Positions 45,015 through 57,327 are shown, counted from the stretch's first letter. The stretch is DNA of 64,000 bases from DASWJZ01 sp963761005 (GCA_963761005.1 CAVXFK010000008.1:62001-126000); one strand, 5' to 3'. Notes: generated by a model from the sequence alone, not told the origin. Program-made: numbers and translations.

Positions 45015-45746
45015 CTAGATTGGGTTGCCGGCCAGCCGGCGGATGTCCTTCCGCCAGGCTGCATCGGGGTCGGTCAGCGTATGCCCAAGGCGCGCGATCG
45101 GGTTCGTCGCCGGGAGCACGACAACCTTTGTGCCGAGCGGCACGCGGTCGTAGAGATCGATCACGTCGGCGTTGAGCATGCGGATGCAGCCTGAGGACAC
45201 CGCCTTGCCGATCGACTGCGGCTCGTTGGTGCCGTGGATGCGGTAGAGCGTGTCCTTCCCGTCCTTGAAAAGATACATGGCGCGCGCACCGAGCGGATTG
45301 TCGACGCCGCCATCCATGCCGTCGGAATACTTGCGCGCGCGCTCGTCGCGCGCCTGCATCTCGACCGGCGGAAACCATTTCGGCCACTCGCGCTTCATTT
45401 GGATGGTCGCGGTGCCGTTCCAGGCAAAGCCTTCGCGCCCGACGCCGATGCCGTAGCGGCGCGCCTTGCCGTTGGCGAGGACCAGATAGAGATAGCGCTG
45501 GCCCGGATCGACGACGATCGTGCCGGGCGCCTCTCCCGTCGGATCGGTCACGATCTGGCGATGGTACTGTATCGGGATCGTGCTCAAGTTGACCGGCGGG
45601 ACCTGATACGGCTCCTTGGTCGCCGGAACGAGCATCCCCGACCCCTCGCTCGGTGCATAGGCCAGCGAGCCGAGGCCCGACAATGACGAGCAAGCGGCAA
45701 GCAATGTGCTCGCCGCGCCGGCAAGGAAATAGCGTCTGTCGATCAC
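45015..45746 (-). CDS. L,D-transpeptidase (YkuD/ErfK family), probable lipoprotein
   Basis: A 243-residue envelope enzyme. Twin Arg leader MIDRRYFLAGAASTLLAACS has both a Tat-like start and a lipobox (LAAC). The YkuD active site is HGTNEPQSIGKAVSSGCIRM with catalytic Cys and His. Makes 3-3 cross-links or anchors proteins to peptidoglycan. A second, different L,D-transpeptidase is at 55.9 kb. Confidence 0.93.
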   Translation of the reverse strand: MIDRRYFLAGAASTLLAACSSLSGLGSLAYAPSEGSGMLVPATKEPYQVPPVNLSTIPIQYHRQIVTDPTGEAPGTIVVDPGQRYLYLVLANGKARRYGIGVGREGFAWNGTATIQMKREWPKWFPPVEMQARDERARKYSDGMDGGVDNPLGARAMYLFKDGKDTLYRIHGTNEPQSIGKAVSSGCIRMLNADVIDLYDRVPLGTKVVVLPATNPIARLGHTLTDPDAAWRKDIRRLAGNPI

Positions 45747-45903
45747 TTTACCCTCCGGGTCGGGTCCGTGCGCGCCCCTATACCCGCAACGGAACCGGCG
45801 GATGCTACGGGGAACGCGGTTTCAAGGCAATTCAGGGCAGTCGCCTCGCATCAAGCGGAGTCAAAGCGTTGCAGCGCCGCCACGCCCTCTGCGGATGGCT
45901 CGC

Positions 45904-46503
45904 CTATGAGGCGTGGCTGCCCCAAATCTCCTGCAATCTCTGGGCGCGCCCGCAGCCGAACTTGTAGAATTTGTAGCGGGCGGCGTTCGTGACGTGAAAA
46001 TTCTGGTGGTAGGCCTCGGCCGGATAGAATGTCCGGGCGGGAAGGATCAAGGTCTCGACCGGCTCCCCGAACTCGGCCGCTACCTTCTCCTTGCTGGCTT
46101 TGGCCATCGCCATCTCCTCTGCGCTCGAGACGAAGATGGCGCTCCGGTACTGGCTTCCCTTGTCGCAGAACTGGCCGCGCGCATCGAACGGATCGATGTT
46201 GTGCCAGAAGGCGTTGAGAAGGTCGGTGTAGCTGACCTTCGCGGTGTCGTAGTCGACCTTCACCGACTCGAAATGACCGGTGCCGCCGGCCGAGACCTGC
46301 TCGTAGGTCGGGTTGACGAGGTTTCCGCCGGTATAGCCCGAGGTCGTGGCGACGACGCCCGGAACGTTGTCGAACGCCTCCTCCATGCACCAGAAGCAGC
46401 CGCCGGCGAAGATCGCCGACTTCACTTCCGCCGCCGCCTTGCCTCCAATCGCAAATGACGCCAGCGCCAATAAAGCGGCTAGGACGCCCGTGACCTGCCT
46501 CAT
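45904..46503 (-). CDS. msrA: peptide methionine sulfoxide reductase MsrA
   Basis: 199 residues. The catalytic motif is GGCFWCMEEAFDNVPGV, with Glu for proton transfer and GTGHFESVKVDYD; resolving cysteines lie near the C-terminus (FYKFGCGRAQ). An N-terminal hydrophobic leader (VTGVLAALLALASFAIGGKA) suggests a periplasmic form. ATG 46503 has GGAG 8 nt upstream; longer starts at 46536 and 46560 are less likely. Repairs S-methionine sulfoxide. Confidence 0.94.
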   Translation of the reverse strand: MRQVTGVLAALLALASFAIGGKAAAEVKSAIFAGGCFWCMEEAFDNVPGVVATTSGYTGGNLVNPTYEQVSAGGTGHFESVKVDYDTAKVSYTDLLNAFWHNIDPFDARGQFCDKGSQYRSAIFVSSAEEMAMAKASKEKVAAEFGEPVETLILPARTFYPAEAYHQNFHVTNAARYKFYKFGCGRAQRLQEIWGSHAS

Positions 46504-46629
46504 CCTTCGGTCTCCATAAGGCACGCCGACGACCATCGATTCCGGTCGCCGCCGCGGCAAGACCCTTTACGCGAACGTGATGCGCTGCGAGCCGGGCCGA
46601 GGCGCGCCCGCCTCAGAACAAGGCTCGGC

Positions 46630-47058
46630 TCAGTTGTGCTCCTCGGGAAGGATCGGAAGCGGGTGGAACTCGATGCCCTCTTCCGCAAGCGCACGCGCAT
46701 CGTCGCGCGAGGCCTCGCCGTAGATGCCGCGTTTCTCCGCCTCGTTGTAGTGGATGCGCCGCGCCTCCTCGGCAAAGCGCGGACCCACATAGTCGGCGTT
46801 TTCCGTCAGATGCTCGCGCAGCTTGCGCAGCATCGAGATCGCTTCCTGCCGTTCCGGCATGTTGGCGGCAAGCCGCACCGAATCCTTCTTGCGCGCGGTC
46901 GACACGGACGGCGCCATCAGCGCCTTGTCGATGTCGGCCGAGCCGCAGAGCGGACAAAGGAGGACGCCCTTCGCTCTTTGCGCCTCATAAGCGGCAGAAT
47001 CCGCGAACCACGCCTCGAAGGCGTGGCCTTCCGGGCAGGTGAGCGAATAGCGGATCAC
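46630..47058 (-). CDS. DUF1178 family protein
   Basis: 142 residues. IRYSLTCPEGHAFEAWFADS and LCPLCGSADIDKALMAP carry three to four cysteines that look like a zinc ribbon; C-terminal EARRIHYNEAEKRGIYGEAS and GIEFHPLPILPEEHN are conserved in the family. Function unknown. GTG 47058 overlaps the nitrilase stop (GTGA). Last gene of a comF-grx-nitrilase-DUF1178 array. Confidence 0.92.
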   Translation of the reverse strand: MIRYSLTCPEGHAFEAWFADSAAYEAQRAKGVLLCPLCGSADIDKALMAPSVSTARKKDSVRLAANMPERQEAISMLRKLREHLTENADYVGPRFAEEARRIHYNEAEKRGIYGEASRDDARALAEEGIEFHPLPILPEEHN

Positions 47059-47912
47059 GAGGCCGACCTTAGCGCCGGTCCCAACTCCGCCTCGGGAAGT
47101 GCGAAGGGTCGCTCGTTCTTGAGCGCCGGGATGCGTGCGCGGGCATCGTCGGAGAGCGCCGGATCGATCTCCGCCATGATGACCTCCGGCCCCTCGCCAC
47201 CGCCCTCGGCAAGAATCTCGCCCCACGGCGACACGATCATCGAATGTCCGAAGGTCTCGCGGCCGTCGGCATGCCGGCCGGCCTGCGCGGCGGAGATGAC
47301 GAAGGCGCCGTTCTCGATGGCGCGCGCGCGCTGCAGCACGTGCCAGTGCGCCTCGCCGGTCTGGCGGGTGAATGCGGCCGGTGCGGTCAGCGCGGCGGCA
47401 CCGGCGTGCGCCTCGGCGCGATAGAGATGTGGAAAGCGGATGTCGTAGCAGATCGAGACGCCGAGTCTCAGCCACGGGAGGTCGGCGACGACAGCGCTGT
47501 CGCCGGGATGATAGACGGCGGACTCACGCCAGCTCTCGCCGTTCGGAAGATCGACGTCGAAGAGGTGGATCTTGTCGTAGCGCGCGATAAGCTCGCCTCG
47601 CCTGCCGAAAAGGAGTGCGCGGTTGGCGATCTTCCCGTCGGAGGCCTTCAGCGCCAGCGAGCCGACGTGGAGCACGATGCCAAGCTCGGCCGCGAGCGCG
47701 GAGAAACGCTTCACCGCCGGATCGGATTCCTGCGGCCCGATCGCGGCGGCAAGCGATGCGCGGTTCCGCTGCACGATGTTGGTCATCTCCGGCGTCTGGA
47801 CATAGTCCGCCCCGGCGGCGACCGCTTCGCGCGTCATCCGCTCAACCGTCGCGATGTTCTCCGCGACGTCGGTCGTGGAGCGAAGCTGGATGCAGGCCGC
47901 CTTGAACTTCAT
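47055..47912 (-). CDS. carbon-nitrogen hydrolase (Nit1/Nit2-like amidase)
   Basis: A 285-residue nitrilase-superfamily enzyme. The catalytic triad is Glu in YVQTPEMTNIV, Lys in YDKIHLFDVDLPNG and Cys in LGVSICYDIRFPHLYRAEA. It resembles deaminated-glutathione amidase, consistent with the adjacent glutaredoxin gene; that substrate is inferred from family and context. Overlaps grx upstream and DUF1178 downstream by 4 bp each. Confidence 0.92.
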   Translation of the reverse strand: MKFKAACIQLRSTTDVAENIATVERMTREAVAAGADYVQTPEMTNIVQRNRASLAAAIGPQESDPAVKRFSALAAELGIVLHVGSLALKASDGKIANRALLFGRRGELIARYDKIHLFDVDLPNGESWRESAVYHPGDSAVVADLPWLRLGVSICYDIRFPHLYRAEAHAGAAALTAPAAFTRQTGEAHWHVLQRARAIENGAFVISAAQAGRHADGRETFGHSMIVSPWGEILAEGGGEGPEVIMAEIDPALSDDARARIPALKNERPFALPEAELGPALRSAS

Positions 47913-48187
47913 GCCGTAGTCTCCGAAGCGAGCAGCGCGTCGAGCTCGCCGCGCGCGTTAAGCGCGTAAAGATCGTCGCAGCCACCGACATGCCGGCTGC
48001 CGATGAATATCTGCGGGAAAGTGAAGCGGCCGGAGCGGTTGATCATCTCCTGCCGCTTGTCCGGGTCGCCGGTCGCGTCGATCTCCGCAAACGCGATCCG
48101 TTTCTCGGAAAGAAGCGTCTTGGCGGCCGTGCAATAGCCGCAGAACCGACGCGTGTAGATGGTCACCCGGGGCATGTCCGCGCTCAT
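47909..48187 (-). CDS. grxC: glutaredoxin 3 (GrxC type)
   Basis: 92 residues, dithiol glutaredoxin with active site CGYC in YTRRFCGYCTAAKTLL, cis-Pro in FTFPQIFIGSRHVGGCDDLY. Uses glutathione to reduce disulfides in the cytosol. ATG 48187 or the internal ATG 48175 (MPRVTIYT) may be the true start. Coupled to the nitrilase by overlap. Confidence 0.95.
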   Translation of the reverse strand: MSADMPRVTIYTRRFCGYCTAAKTLLSEKRIAFAEIDATGDPDKRQEMINRSGRFTFPQIFIGSRHVGGCDDLYALNARGELDALLASETTA

Positions 48188-48245
48188 GAAAAAGCGTTCC
48201 CGCTCAAGTATATAGAATTACATACAAAATTTGCAAAGGAACGGT

Positions 48246-48995
48246 TCATCGGGTGACGCGCGCGAAAGCGAGCACGTCCACCGCCGCGGCCCCGGCGCGA
48301 AGCAGCGCCCGCGTCGCGGCCTTCGCCGTCGCCCCTGACGTATAGACGTCGTCGACCAGAAGGACGTCGCGGCCAGCGACCTTCACCCGCATCGCCTCGG
48401 GGACACGAAACGCGCCGCGCACGTTCTCCGCCCGCTGCGTCGCGGACAGCCCGACCTGCTGGCGCGTGGACTTGACGCGCTCCAGCACGAAGGGGTCGTA
48501 CGGAACACCGGAAAGCCGCGAAATATTGGCCGCAAGCAGCGCCGCCTGATTGAAGCGCCGCCACCAGAGCCGCCAGCGGTAGAGCGGCACCGGCACGATC
48601 AGGCTGCAGTCCGAGAGAAGCGGCTCTCCGGCACGGACCATCGCTTTCGCCATCGTCGCTGCCAAATGCGGTCGGTCGTAGTACTTCATCTGGTGGACGA
48701 GGCGCCTGGCAACGTCGCCGTAGACGGCCGCCGCCCTCGCGCGCCGAAACGGCGGCGGGTCGGCGAGCGCTTCCGCCGAGACGATCCCCTCGCCGAGGTC
48801 GAACGCGAACGGCGTTCCGTAAACCGGGCAAAGCGGCGGCGCGATGAAGCGGATCGTCGACCAGCAGCCGGCGCAAAGCGCGTGGCCGTCGCCGACGGTC
48901 CGGCCGCATCCCGGGCAGGTCGGCGGCAGCACAAGGTCGGCGGCGATCCCGGCAAGACGGGCGAGTCCGCGATCCGGTCGTTTGAGCGACAGCAT
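48246..48995 (-). CDS. ComF family phosphoribosyltransferase-like protein
   Basis: 249 residues. An N-terminal zinc-finger-like block CPGCGRTVGDGHALCAGCW and a C-terminal PRTase domain with PRPP loop DVLLVDDVYTSGATAKA. ComF proteins assist DNA uptake in competent bacteria and have roles in DNA repair elsewhere; in this order its role is unclear. Divergent from the methyltransferase and upstream of grx. Confidence 0.93.
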   Translation of the reverse strand: MLSLKRPDRGLARLAGIAADLVLPPTCPGCGRTVGDGHALCAGCWSTIRFIAPPLCPVYGTPFAFDLGEGIVSAEALADPPPFRRARAAAVYGDVARRLVHQMKYYDRPHLAATMAKAMVRAGEPLLSDCSLIVPVPLYRWRLWWRRFNQAALLAANISRLSGVPYDPFVLERVKSTRQQVGLSATQRAENVRGAFRVPEAMRVKVAGRDVLLVDDVYTSGATAKAATRALLRAGAAAVDVLAFARVTR

Positions 48996-49032
48996 GGCGG
49001 CATGCTATCGCGGCCAGGGAGCTCGGTCACCC

Positions 49033-49917
49033 ATGGTCGCAGAGATCACCGACAAGCGGTTGCTCCGCCGACGCCTCACGCGGGCGCATCGCCGCGGCGA
49101 GCCGCGCTCAACGTTCCTGATCGAGCGCGTCGCCGCCGATCTGGTCGAGCGGCTTTCGGCGGTCGAGCGCCGCTTCGACATCGCGGTCGCACATGGCGGG
49201 CAGACGGCGGCGCTCGCCGATGCGCTTCTTGCCACCGGCATGGTGCGGCACGTGATCCGCTTCGAGCAGACCGCGGCTGCGTTTAACGATTCCGCCGCCT
49301 CAGGGCTCGTCGGCGACGAGGAGGCGCTTCCGTTCGGGCCGGCGTCGATCGATCTCTTCGTCTCGGCGCTCACGCTGCAATGGGCGAACGATCTCGCCGG
49401 CGCGCTCATTCAGATACGCGCAGCGCTCAAGCCCGACGGGCTCTTTCTTGCCGCAATGACCGGCGGCAACACGCTTGCTGAGCTGCGCGAGACGCTCACG
49501 GCGGCGGAGAGCGAGCTTCGCGGCGGCGCAAGCCCGCGCGTCATACCCGCCGCGGATGTGCGCGACCTCGGCGCGCTCCTCCAGCGCGCCGGCTTCGCGC
49601 TGACGGTCGTCGATCGCGACACCCTGACGGTGCGCTACGACACGGCCTTCGACCTTTTCCGCGACCTACGAGCGATGGGTGCGGCGAACGCATCGCCCGA
49701 GCGCGAACGAAGCCCGGCCCGTAAGAACCTTTTCCTACGCGCGGCCGAAATCTACGCGGAACGGTTCAGCGATCCTGACGGGCGAATACGCGCGACGTTC
49801 GAGATCGTGTCGCTGTCCGGTTGGTCGCCGCATGAGAGCCAGCAGAAGCCCGCCGCGCGTGGATCGGGGAAGGTCAGCCTTGCCGCCGCCCTCGACGCAA
49901 ACCGGCCGCGCGACTAG
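49033..49917 (+). CDS. SAM-dependent methyltransferase (NDUFAF5/BioC-like)
   Basis: 294 residues. A Rossmann SAM-binding fold starts at about residue 50 (FDIAVAHGGQTAAL) with DEEALPFGPASIDLFVSALT and WANDLAGALIQIRAALKPDG, the pattern of NDUFAF5-type proteins linked to complex I assembly and of BioC. ATG 49033 with GGGAG upstream; the frame is open from 48844 but overlaps comF. The presence of NDUFA12 in the window makes the NDUFAF5 reading attractive. Confidence 0.88.
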   Translation: MVAEITDKRLLRRRLTRAHRRGEPRSTFLIERVAADLVERLSAVERRFDIAVAHGGQTAALADALLATGMVRHVIRFEQTAAAFNDSAASGLVGDEEALPFGPASIDLFVSALTLQWANDLAGALIQIRAALKPDGLFLAAMTGGNTLAELRETLTAAESELRGGASPRVIPAADVRDLGALLQRAGFALTVVDRDTLTVRYDTAFDLFRDLRAMGAANASPERERSPARKNLFLRAAEIYAERFSDPDGRIRATFEIVSLSGWSPHESQQKPAARGSGKVSLAAALDANRPRD

Positions 49918-49936
49918 GCGAGCGCCGTTCCTTTGA

Positions 49937-50127
49937 TCAGCCGCCGCCGCTGCCGCTGCCGAGGATCGCCGTGGCGAGTGCGGCCATCTTCTGATAGAGC
50001 AGGTCGACCGCGCCCCCCGTCGCCGCAATGCCAAGCACGACGACGGCGATCATCCCGCAGATGATGCCGTATTCGATCGCAGTGGCGCCGCTCTCATCAT
50101 CCGCAAGGAAGCGCCTAATTTGGACAT
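49937..50127 (-). CDS. Flp-type IVb pilin (1-bp deletion in sequence)
   Basis: FLADDESGATAIEYGIICGM is the classical Flp pilin N-terminus with the prepilin peptidase site (after Gly, before ATAIEYG) and a hydrophobic helix IAVVVLGIAATGGA. No ATG is in that frame; ATG 50127 reads MSK and joins only if the AAA run at 50119-50121 is AAAA on the coding strand (MSKIRRFLADDESG). Length would be about 63 residues. No tad/cpa secretion genes are in the window, so it is an isolated pilin gene. Confidence 0.85.
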
Positions 50128-50160
50128 GGCTCCGCAAGCCGTGCCTCCTGCTTCCTGGGA

Positions 50161-50562
50161 TCAAAGAAGGTCTGCCAAGTGGCTGATCAGCGGTTCGTCC
50201 GCCGGCGGCATCGCGAACTCCCTCAGTCTGTTCGCCCTCGCCCATTTGATTTCCTGCGCTTCCCTGGGCACAGGCGGCCCCACCCACCTGCGGCAGACGA
50301 AAAGTGCCAACAAAATATGAAATTCTGGATAATCGTACGTACTAAAGGTCAGAGGAGCGAGGCAAGGCTTTGTAACCGTTACCGAAAGCTCTTCGCGCAA
50401 TTCACGGATCACGGCGTCTTCCGGCGTCTCGCCCGGCTCCACCTTTCCGCCGGGAAATTCCCAGAGTCCGGCAAGTGGCCGCCCCTCCGGCCGCTTCGCA
50501 ATCAGCACCCTGTTGTCGGCATCGATCAGGGCACAGGCGGCGACGAGAACGAGCGGCTGCAT
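50161..50562 (-). CDS. mutT: MutT-type Nudix hydrolase (8-oxo-dGTP diphosphatase)
   Basis: 133 residues. Nudix box GGKVEPGETPEDAVIRELRE plus EL, with LIAKRPEGRPLAGLWEFPGG upstream as in MutT. Removes 8-oxo-dGTP from the nucleotide pool. It follows argJ by 10 bp in a ppiC-argJ-mutT unit. Confidence 0.93.
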   Translation of the reverse strand: MQPLVLVAACALIDADNRVLIAKRPEGRPLAGLWEFPGGKVEPGETPEDAVIRELREELSVTVTKPCLAPLTFSTYDYPEFHILLALFVCRRWVGPPVPREAQEIKWARANRLREFAMPPADEPLISHLADLL

Positions 50563-50572
50563 AGCCTGCTGA

Positions 50573-51811
50573 CTAGCTCCGATAATCCGCGTTGATGGCG
50601 ATGTAGCCGGCCGTCAGGTCGCAGGTCCAAACCGTCGCCTTGCCTTTTCCGAGCCCGATATCGGCGCGAAGCACGAGCTCGCTCCGCTTCATGTATTCCG
50701 AAACCGCCGCTTCCGAATAAGACGGGTCGCGCTCCCCGGCGTGGGCGACGCGATGCTCGCCGAACCAGATCGAAAGGCGGTCGCGGTCGGCCGGCTCGCC
50801 CGCCTTGCCGACGGCCATCACCACGCGTCCCCAATTGGCGTCCTCGCCGGCAATCGCTGTCTTCACCAAAGGCGAATTGGCGATCGAGAGCGCGATCTTT
50901 CTGGCCGAGGCGTCTGACTCCGCACCGCTGACGGCGACCTCGACGAACTTTGACACTCCCTCCCCGTCGCGCACCACCTGCTTGGCGAGATCGAGGCAGA
51001 CGGCGTCGAGGGCGGCCTTGAAACTTCGAAGCGCTTCGGGATCGTGATCGAGCGATGGTGCGCCGCGCGACGAGGCGGCGCTCGCCGCAAACAGAAGCAC
51101 CGTATCGGAGGTCGACGTATCGCCGTCGATGGTGATCGCGTTGAAGCTGCCGGCGACGGCATCTTCGAGACAAGACTGCAGCGCCGCCGCTTCGATCGAC
51201 GCATCGGTGAAGATGAAGGAGAGCATCGTCGCCATGTCCGGCGCGATCATGCCGGCGCCCTTGGCGACGCCGTTGATCGCGACGTCCGCTCCGCCGATCC
51301 GAACCGTCGTCGTCGCGAGCTTCGGAAACGTGTCGGTGGTCATGATGGCGCGTGCGGCGTCGAGGAACGCACCCGGCCTCGCTTCCGCCGCAAGCCGAGC
51401 GAGATTTTCGGAGAACGGCTTCGGGTCGAGCGGCTCGCCGATGACGCCGGTCGAGGCGAGAAAGACTTCGCTTGCGCTGCATCCGACCGCATCAGCCGCC
51501 GCGGCTGCCGTCGCCTCGACCGCCTGCCGTCCCTTCATGCCGGTGAAGGCGTTGGCGTTGCCGGAATTGACGACGAGCGCCCGCGCCTTGCCGCCTTTCA
51601 GGCGGGCGCGGCACCAATCGACGGGCGCGGAAGCGCAGCGGGATTTCGTAAACACGCCCGCCACGGCCGCCGCCGGATCGAAGCGGATCAGGAGAAGGTC
51701 GGTCCGCCCCTTGTAGCGGATGCCGGCCTCGGCGGTCGCGAGACGAATGCCGGAAAGCGCCGGCGCCTCCGGATACGAAGCCGGCGCGAACGGCGAAGTC
51801 GCGTCCGCCAT
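50573..51811 (-). CDS. argJ: bifunctional glutamate N-acetyltransferase / amino-acid acetyltransferase
   Basis: 412 residues. Ornithine acetyltransferase of the cyclic arginine pathway. The self-cleavage site is in KGAGMIAPDMATMLSFIFTD (nucleophile Thr of ATML). VNSGNANAFTGMKGRQAVEA and GEDANWGRVVMAVGKAG are family blocks. Lies 19 bp downstream of ppiC. Confidence 0.96.
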   Translation of the reverse strand: MADATSPFAPASYPEAPALSGIRLATAEAGIRYKGRTDLLLIRFDPAAAVAGVFTKSRCASAPVDWCRARLKGGKARALVVNSGNANAFTGMKGRQAVEATAAAAADAVGCSASEVFLASTGVIGEPLDPKPFSENLARLAAEARPGAFLDAARAIMTTDTFPKLATTTVRIGGADVAINGVAKGAGMIAPDMATMLSFIFTDASIEAAALQSCLEDAVAGSFNAITIDGDTSTSDTVLLFAASAASSRGAPSLDHDPEALRSFKAALDAVCLDLAKQVVRDGEGVSKFVEVAVSGAESDASARKIALSIANSPLVKTAIAGEDANWGRVVMAVGKAGEPADRDRLSIWFGEHRVAHAGERDPSYSEAAVSEYMKRSELVLRADIGLGKGKATVWTCDLTAGYIAINADYRS

Positions 51812-51830
51812 TGCGATGACGGTCGGCCGC

Positions 51831-52806
51831 TTAGGGCTTCGGCTGCTCTGCCGGCGCGGCGTCAGCCGGAGCGGCGTCAGCCGGAGCGGCGTCAGCGGGA
51901 GCAGCGTCGCGTGGGCGCCGCATCCGTGGGCGCCGCCGGTGCCGCCGGCTGATCGACGATCTCGACGGGATATTTGTCGCGAAGGCCTGCGAGCACCGTC
52001 TGGAATTTCTGCCGGATCAAATAGTTGCGAAGCTGAGCTTCGACGTCGGCGAAGGCCGGCGGTGGGCTCATGCGCTTCTCTTCCACCTTGATCACGTGCC
52101 AGCCGAACTGCGTCTTGACCGGCTCCTGCGTGATCTGTCCGGGCTCAAGCGCAAACGCCGCCTTCTCGAACTCCGGCACCATCTGGCCTGCGCCGAAGAA
52201 TCCGAGGTCGCCGCCGTTCTGGCCGCTCGGGTCCTTGGACTGCTTGGCGAGCTCTTCGAAGGAGGCGCCGCCCTTCAACTGCTCGATGATCTTCTCCGCC
52301 TCTTCCTTGGTGTCGACCAGGATGTGGCGCGCGCGCACCTGCGGCTGCGGCTTGAAGGCTTTGACGACGAGCGTCTGATAGCCCTGCTGCAACTCGTCGT
52401 CGGTCACCGCATTCACGATTACGTGCTCGACGTAGAGATTGCGGAGCGCCTGAAGCTTCAAGAACTCGAGCTGCGAGTCATAGTCGGGGCCTTCGCCGAG
52501 CTTCTCGTCGCGGGCGGCCTGCGCCAGGAGCTGCATGTTGACGACGGCGTCGATCAGGACGCTCCGCCACTGCGCTTGCGGCACGTTGGCGAGCTCGCTC
52601 GCAAATGCATCCTTCGCGAGCGTGACCTGGCGCTCAGTGACGGTCTCGTTGCCGACCTTTGCCACGACGGTGTCCGGATCGCGTGTCGGCTCGGCGGCCG
52701 GCGCCGCGGCGGCGGGAGCCGGCTTGGCGTCCTCAGCGCGGACGGCCTGGACCGCGGCCGTGGACACGAAAAGCGCCGTCACGACGGCCGACATCACTCT
52801 CAACAT
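51831..52806 (-). CDS. parvulin-type peptidylprolyl isomerase (PpiC/SurA-like; 1-bp insertion near C-terminus)
   Basis: Secreted foldase. Signal peptide MLRVMSAVVTALFVSTAAVQ to about VRA-ED; an N-terminal SurA-like helical region; rotamase domain VRARHILVDTKEEAEKIIEQ, QNGGDLGFFGAGQMVPEFEK and TQFGWHVIKVEEKR. The first frame ends after PTRRCSR, but removing one base at about 51910 gives an alternating D-A-A-P-A tail ending AEQPKP (stop at 51831). ATG 52806 with GGAGTG upstream. Divergent from secA, whose exported clients it may help fold. Confidence 0.93.
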
Positions 52807-53049
52807 AGGGAACACTCCACTGCTTCGCTGGGGGCGGGAAGCGCGCCGAGCCGCCGAAGCTCCAGCGTTGACAGAGCTTTGGCCCGTTCTTATCTGTCGC
52901 GGGTCCCGCAGTCCACTGCCGGGCGTCGTTCACGTGCGGCATTAGCCGCCCTTAGACCTCAATACAAGCTTGCGAATCAGGCGAGCTTTAGTCACGGACG
53001 CGCCGGGCCGCGGCTCGGCAAGCGCACCGCTGATCGGAGAAAGTAGCGC

Positions 53050-55833
<2,784 letters not shown>

Positions 55834-55920
55834 GGGAGGCGCGATCTCCCCAGCGTTAGCCGCACTTCTCAAGAATGTGGCTGGTTGCGGCGTGGATCAG
55901 ACGCGCCGATGCAGAGTTCG

Positions 55921-57327
55921 CTACTCAGTCGTGTCAGGCTTGTCGCCCGGCTTCTTCTTGACGAGGCGAAGCACCATGCCGGTCAGGCCGTCGTCCTCGG
56001 GCGAAGCTGAAGCGTAGGAGTTCGCGACCGGCGCATCCGCCTGCAGGCTCCCGGCAAGCATCCGCTCCTGAAGCGTCGCGGAATCCGAGGAAACGCCGCT
56101 ACCACTCGTCGCCGCCGGCTGCTTCGTGTCGTCGACGGCCGTCCGCAGCTCCGGAACCGGAAGGAAGCCGGCCGCTGCTGCTGACGACTGAGTCGGCACC
56201 GGAGCGGGTGTGGCCGCTGCGACCGCAGCGGGACGTGGTGCAGGCATCGGAGCAGAGGCCACGGCGGCGGGCGGCGTGGCGGGCTGCGCTGCAGCCGGTG
56301 CGGGCGATACCTGAGCTGGCGGTGCTGCGACGCTTGCGGTCGTCGTCGGCTCAAGCGAAACGGTGCCGGCAACCGACATCGGAAGCGGCGTGGCACGGTC
56401 GGCGGATGTCGGGGTCGACATCACGACCTGCAGCGCCTTCACGCCGCTGCCGCCTTCGCGCCGGTCGAGCCGGTCGGCGATCAGGAGCATCTTGGCGTTG
56501 TCCTTGGCTTCCCTGTCCTGAACGGCGGTGCGGATCGGTTCCGGCATGGACATCGGCGGACAGGCCGCGGTCGGGATGAAGCTGCGGCCGTCGGCCGGCA
56601 CGGAATTGAAGATGTAGCGGTGGTCGCAGACGTCGACCTTGGGCGGCTGCCCCGCGACATCGAAGTGGTCGTAGCCCTCCTTCAGCATCATCCAGAACGG
56701 CATGTTCGGATCGTTGCGATGCCGCGCCATGTTCTCCGGCGTCATGCGGAAAGGGAACGCCTCGACCTGGAACTCGCGCTGCCCGCCCTGGAAGGCGAGC
56801 CGGCCGAGCGTGTAGATCTCCTGGATGTTGTCGTCGGTCATCGAATAGCAGCCGCGCGACGAGCAGGCGCCGTGCACCATGAGCTCGGAGCCGGTGCGGC
56901 CGAGCGAGCGGTCAAACTCGTTCGGGTAGCCCATGTTGAAGGCGAGATAGTAGTCGGAGTCCGGATTCATCTGCGCCGGGCGGATCGTGTAGAAACCCTC
57001 GGGCGCCTGCCGGTCCCCTTCCTTGATCTTCGGGCCGAGCACTCCCGACCACGCGCAGATGTCGTAGTCCTTGAGGAAGGCGTAGCGGCCGCTCACCTTC
57101 TGCGGCTTCCAGACCTCGAGCTTCGCCTCTTCCTTGAAGATGCGGATTACGATCGGGGAGCGCTCTTCCATGCCCTTGCGCGCGATCAGGGATCGCGTGC
57201 CCGAATCGAGCGGGCGCATGGCCTTGGGCAGCGATCCGCCGTAGTCGGAGCACGACGCCAGCGCCAGCGCGGCCAATCCGACCGCAACGAGCAGGCCTGC
57301 GCGGCCGATCCGCAAGAACCGAACCAT
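55921..57327 (-). CDS. YafK-like L,D-transpeptidase family lipoprotein with Pro/Ala-rich tail
   Basis: 468 residues. Lipoprotein-type leader (LLVAVGLAALALASC). The YkuD-like domain (about 50-260) includes FLKDYDICAWSGVLGPKIKE, APEGFYTIRPAQMNPDSDYY and catalytic HGACSSRGCYSMTDDNIQEI. The last about 180 residues are low-complexity (A/P/V-rich), unusual for the family and possibly a wall-spanning linker. YafK-type enzymes act on peptidoglycan, e.g. cutting lipoprotein-peptidoglycan links. Downstream of secA, convergent. Confidence 0.9.
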   Translation of the reverse strand: MVRFLRIGRAGLLVAVGLAALALASCSDYGGSLPKAMRPLDSGTRSLIARKGMEERSPIVIRIFKEEAKLEVWKPQKVSGRYAFLKDYDICAWSGVLGPKIKEGDRQAPEGFYTIRPAQMNPDSDYYLAFNMGYPNEFDRSLGRTGSELMVHGACSSRGCYSMTDDNIQEIYTLGRLAFQGGQREFQVEAFPFRMTPENMARHRNDPNMPFWMMLKEGYDHFDVAGQPPKVDVCDHRYIFNSVPADGRSFIPTAACPPMSMPEPIRTAVQDREAKDNAKMLLIADRLDRREGGSGVKALQVVMSTPTSADRATPLPMSVAGTVSLEPTTTASVAAPPAQVSPAPAAAQPATPPAAVASAPMPAPRPAAVAAATPAPVPTQSSAAAAGFLPVPELRTAVDDTKQPAATSGSGVSSDSATLQERMLAGSLQADAPVANSYASASPEDDGLTGMVLRLVKKKPGDKPDTTE

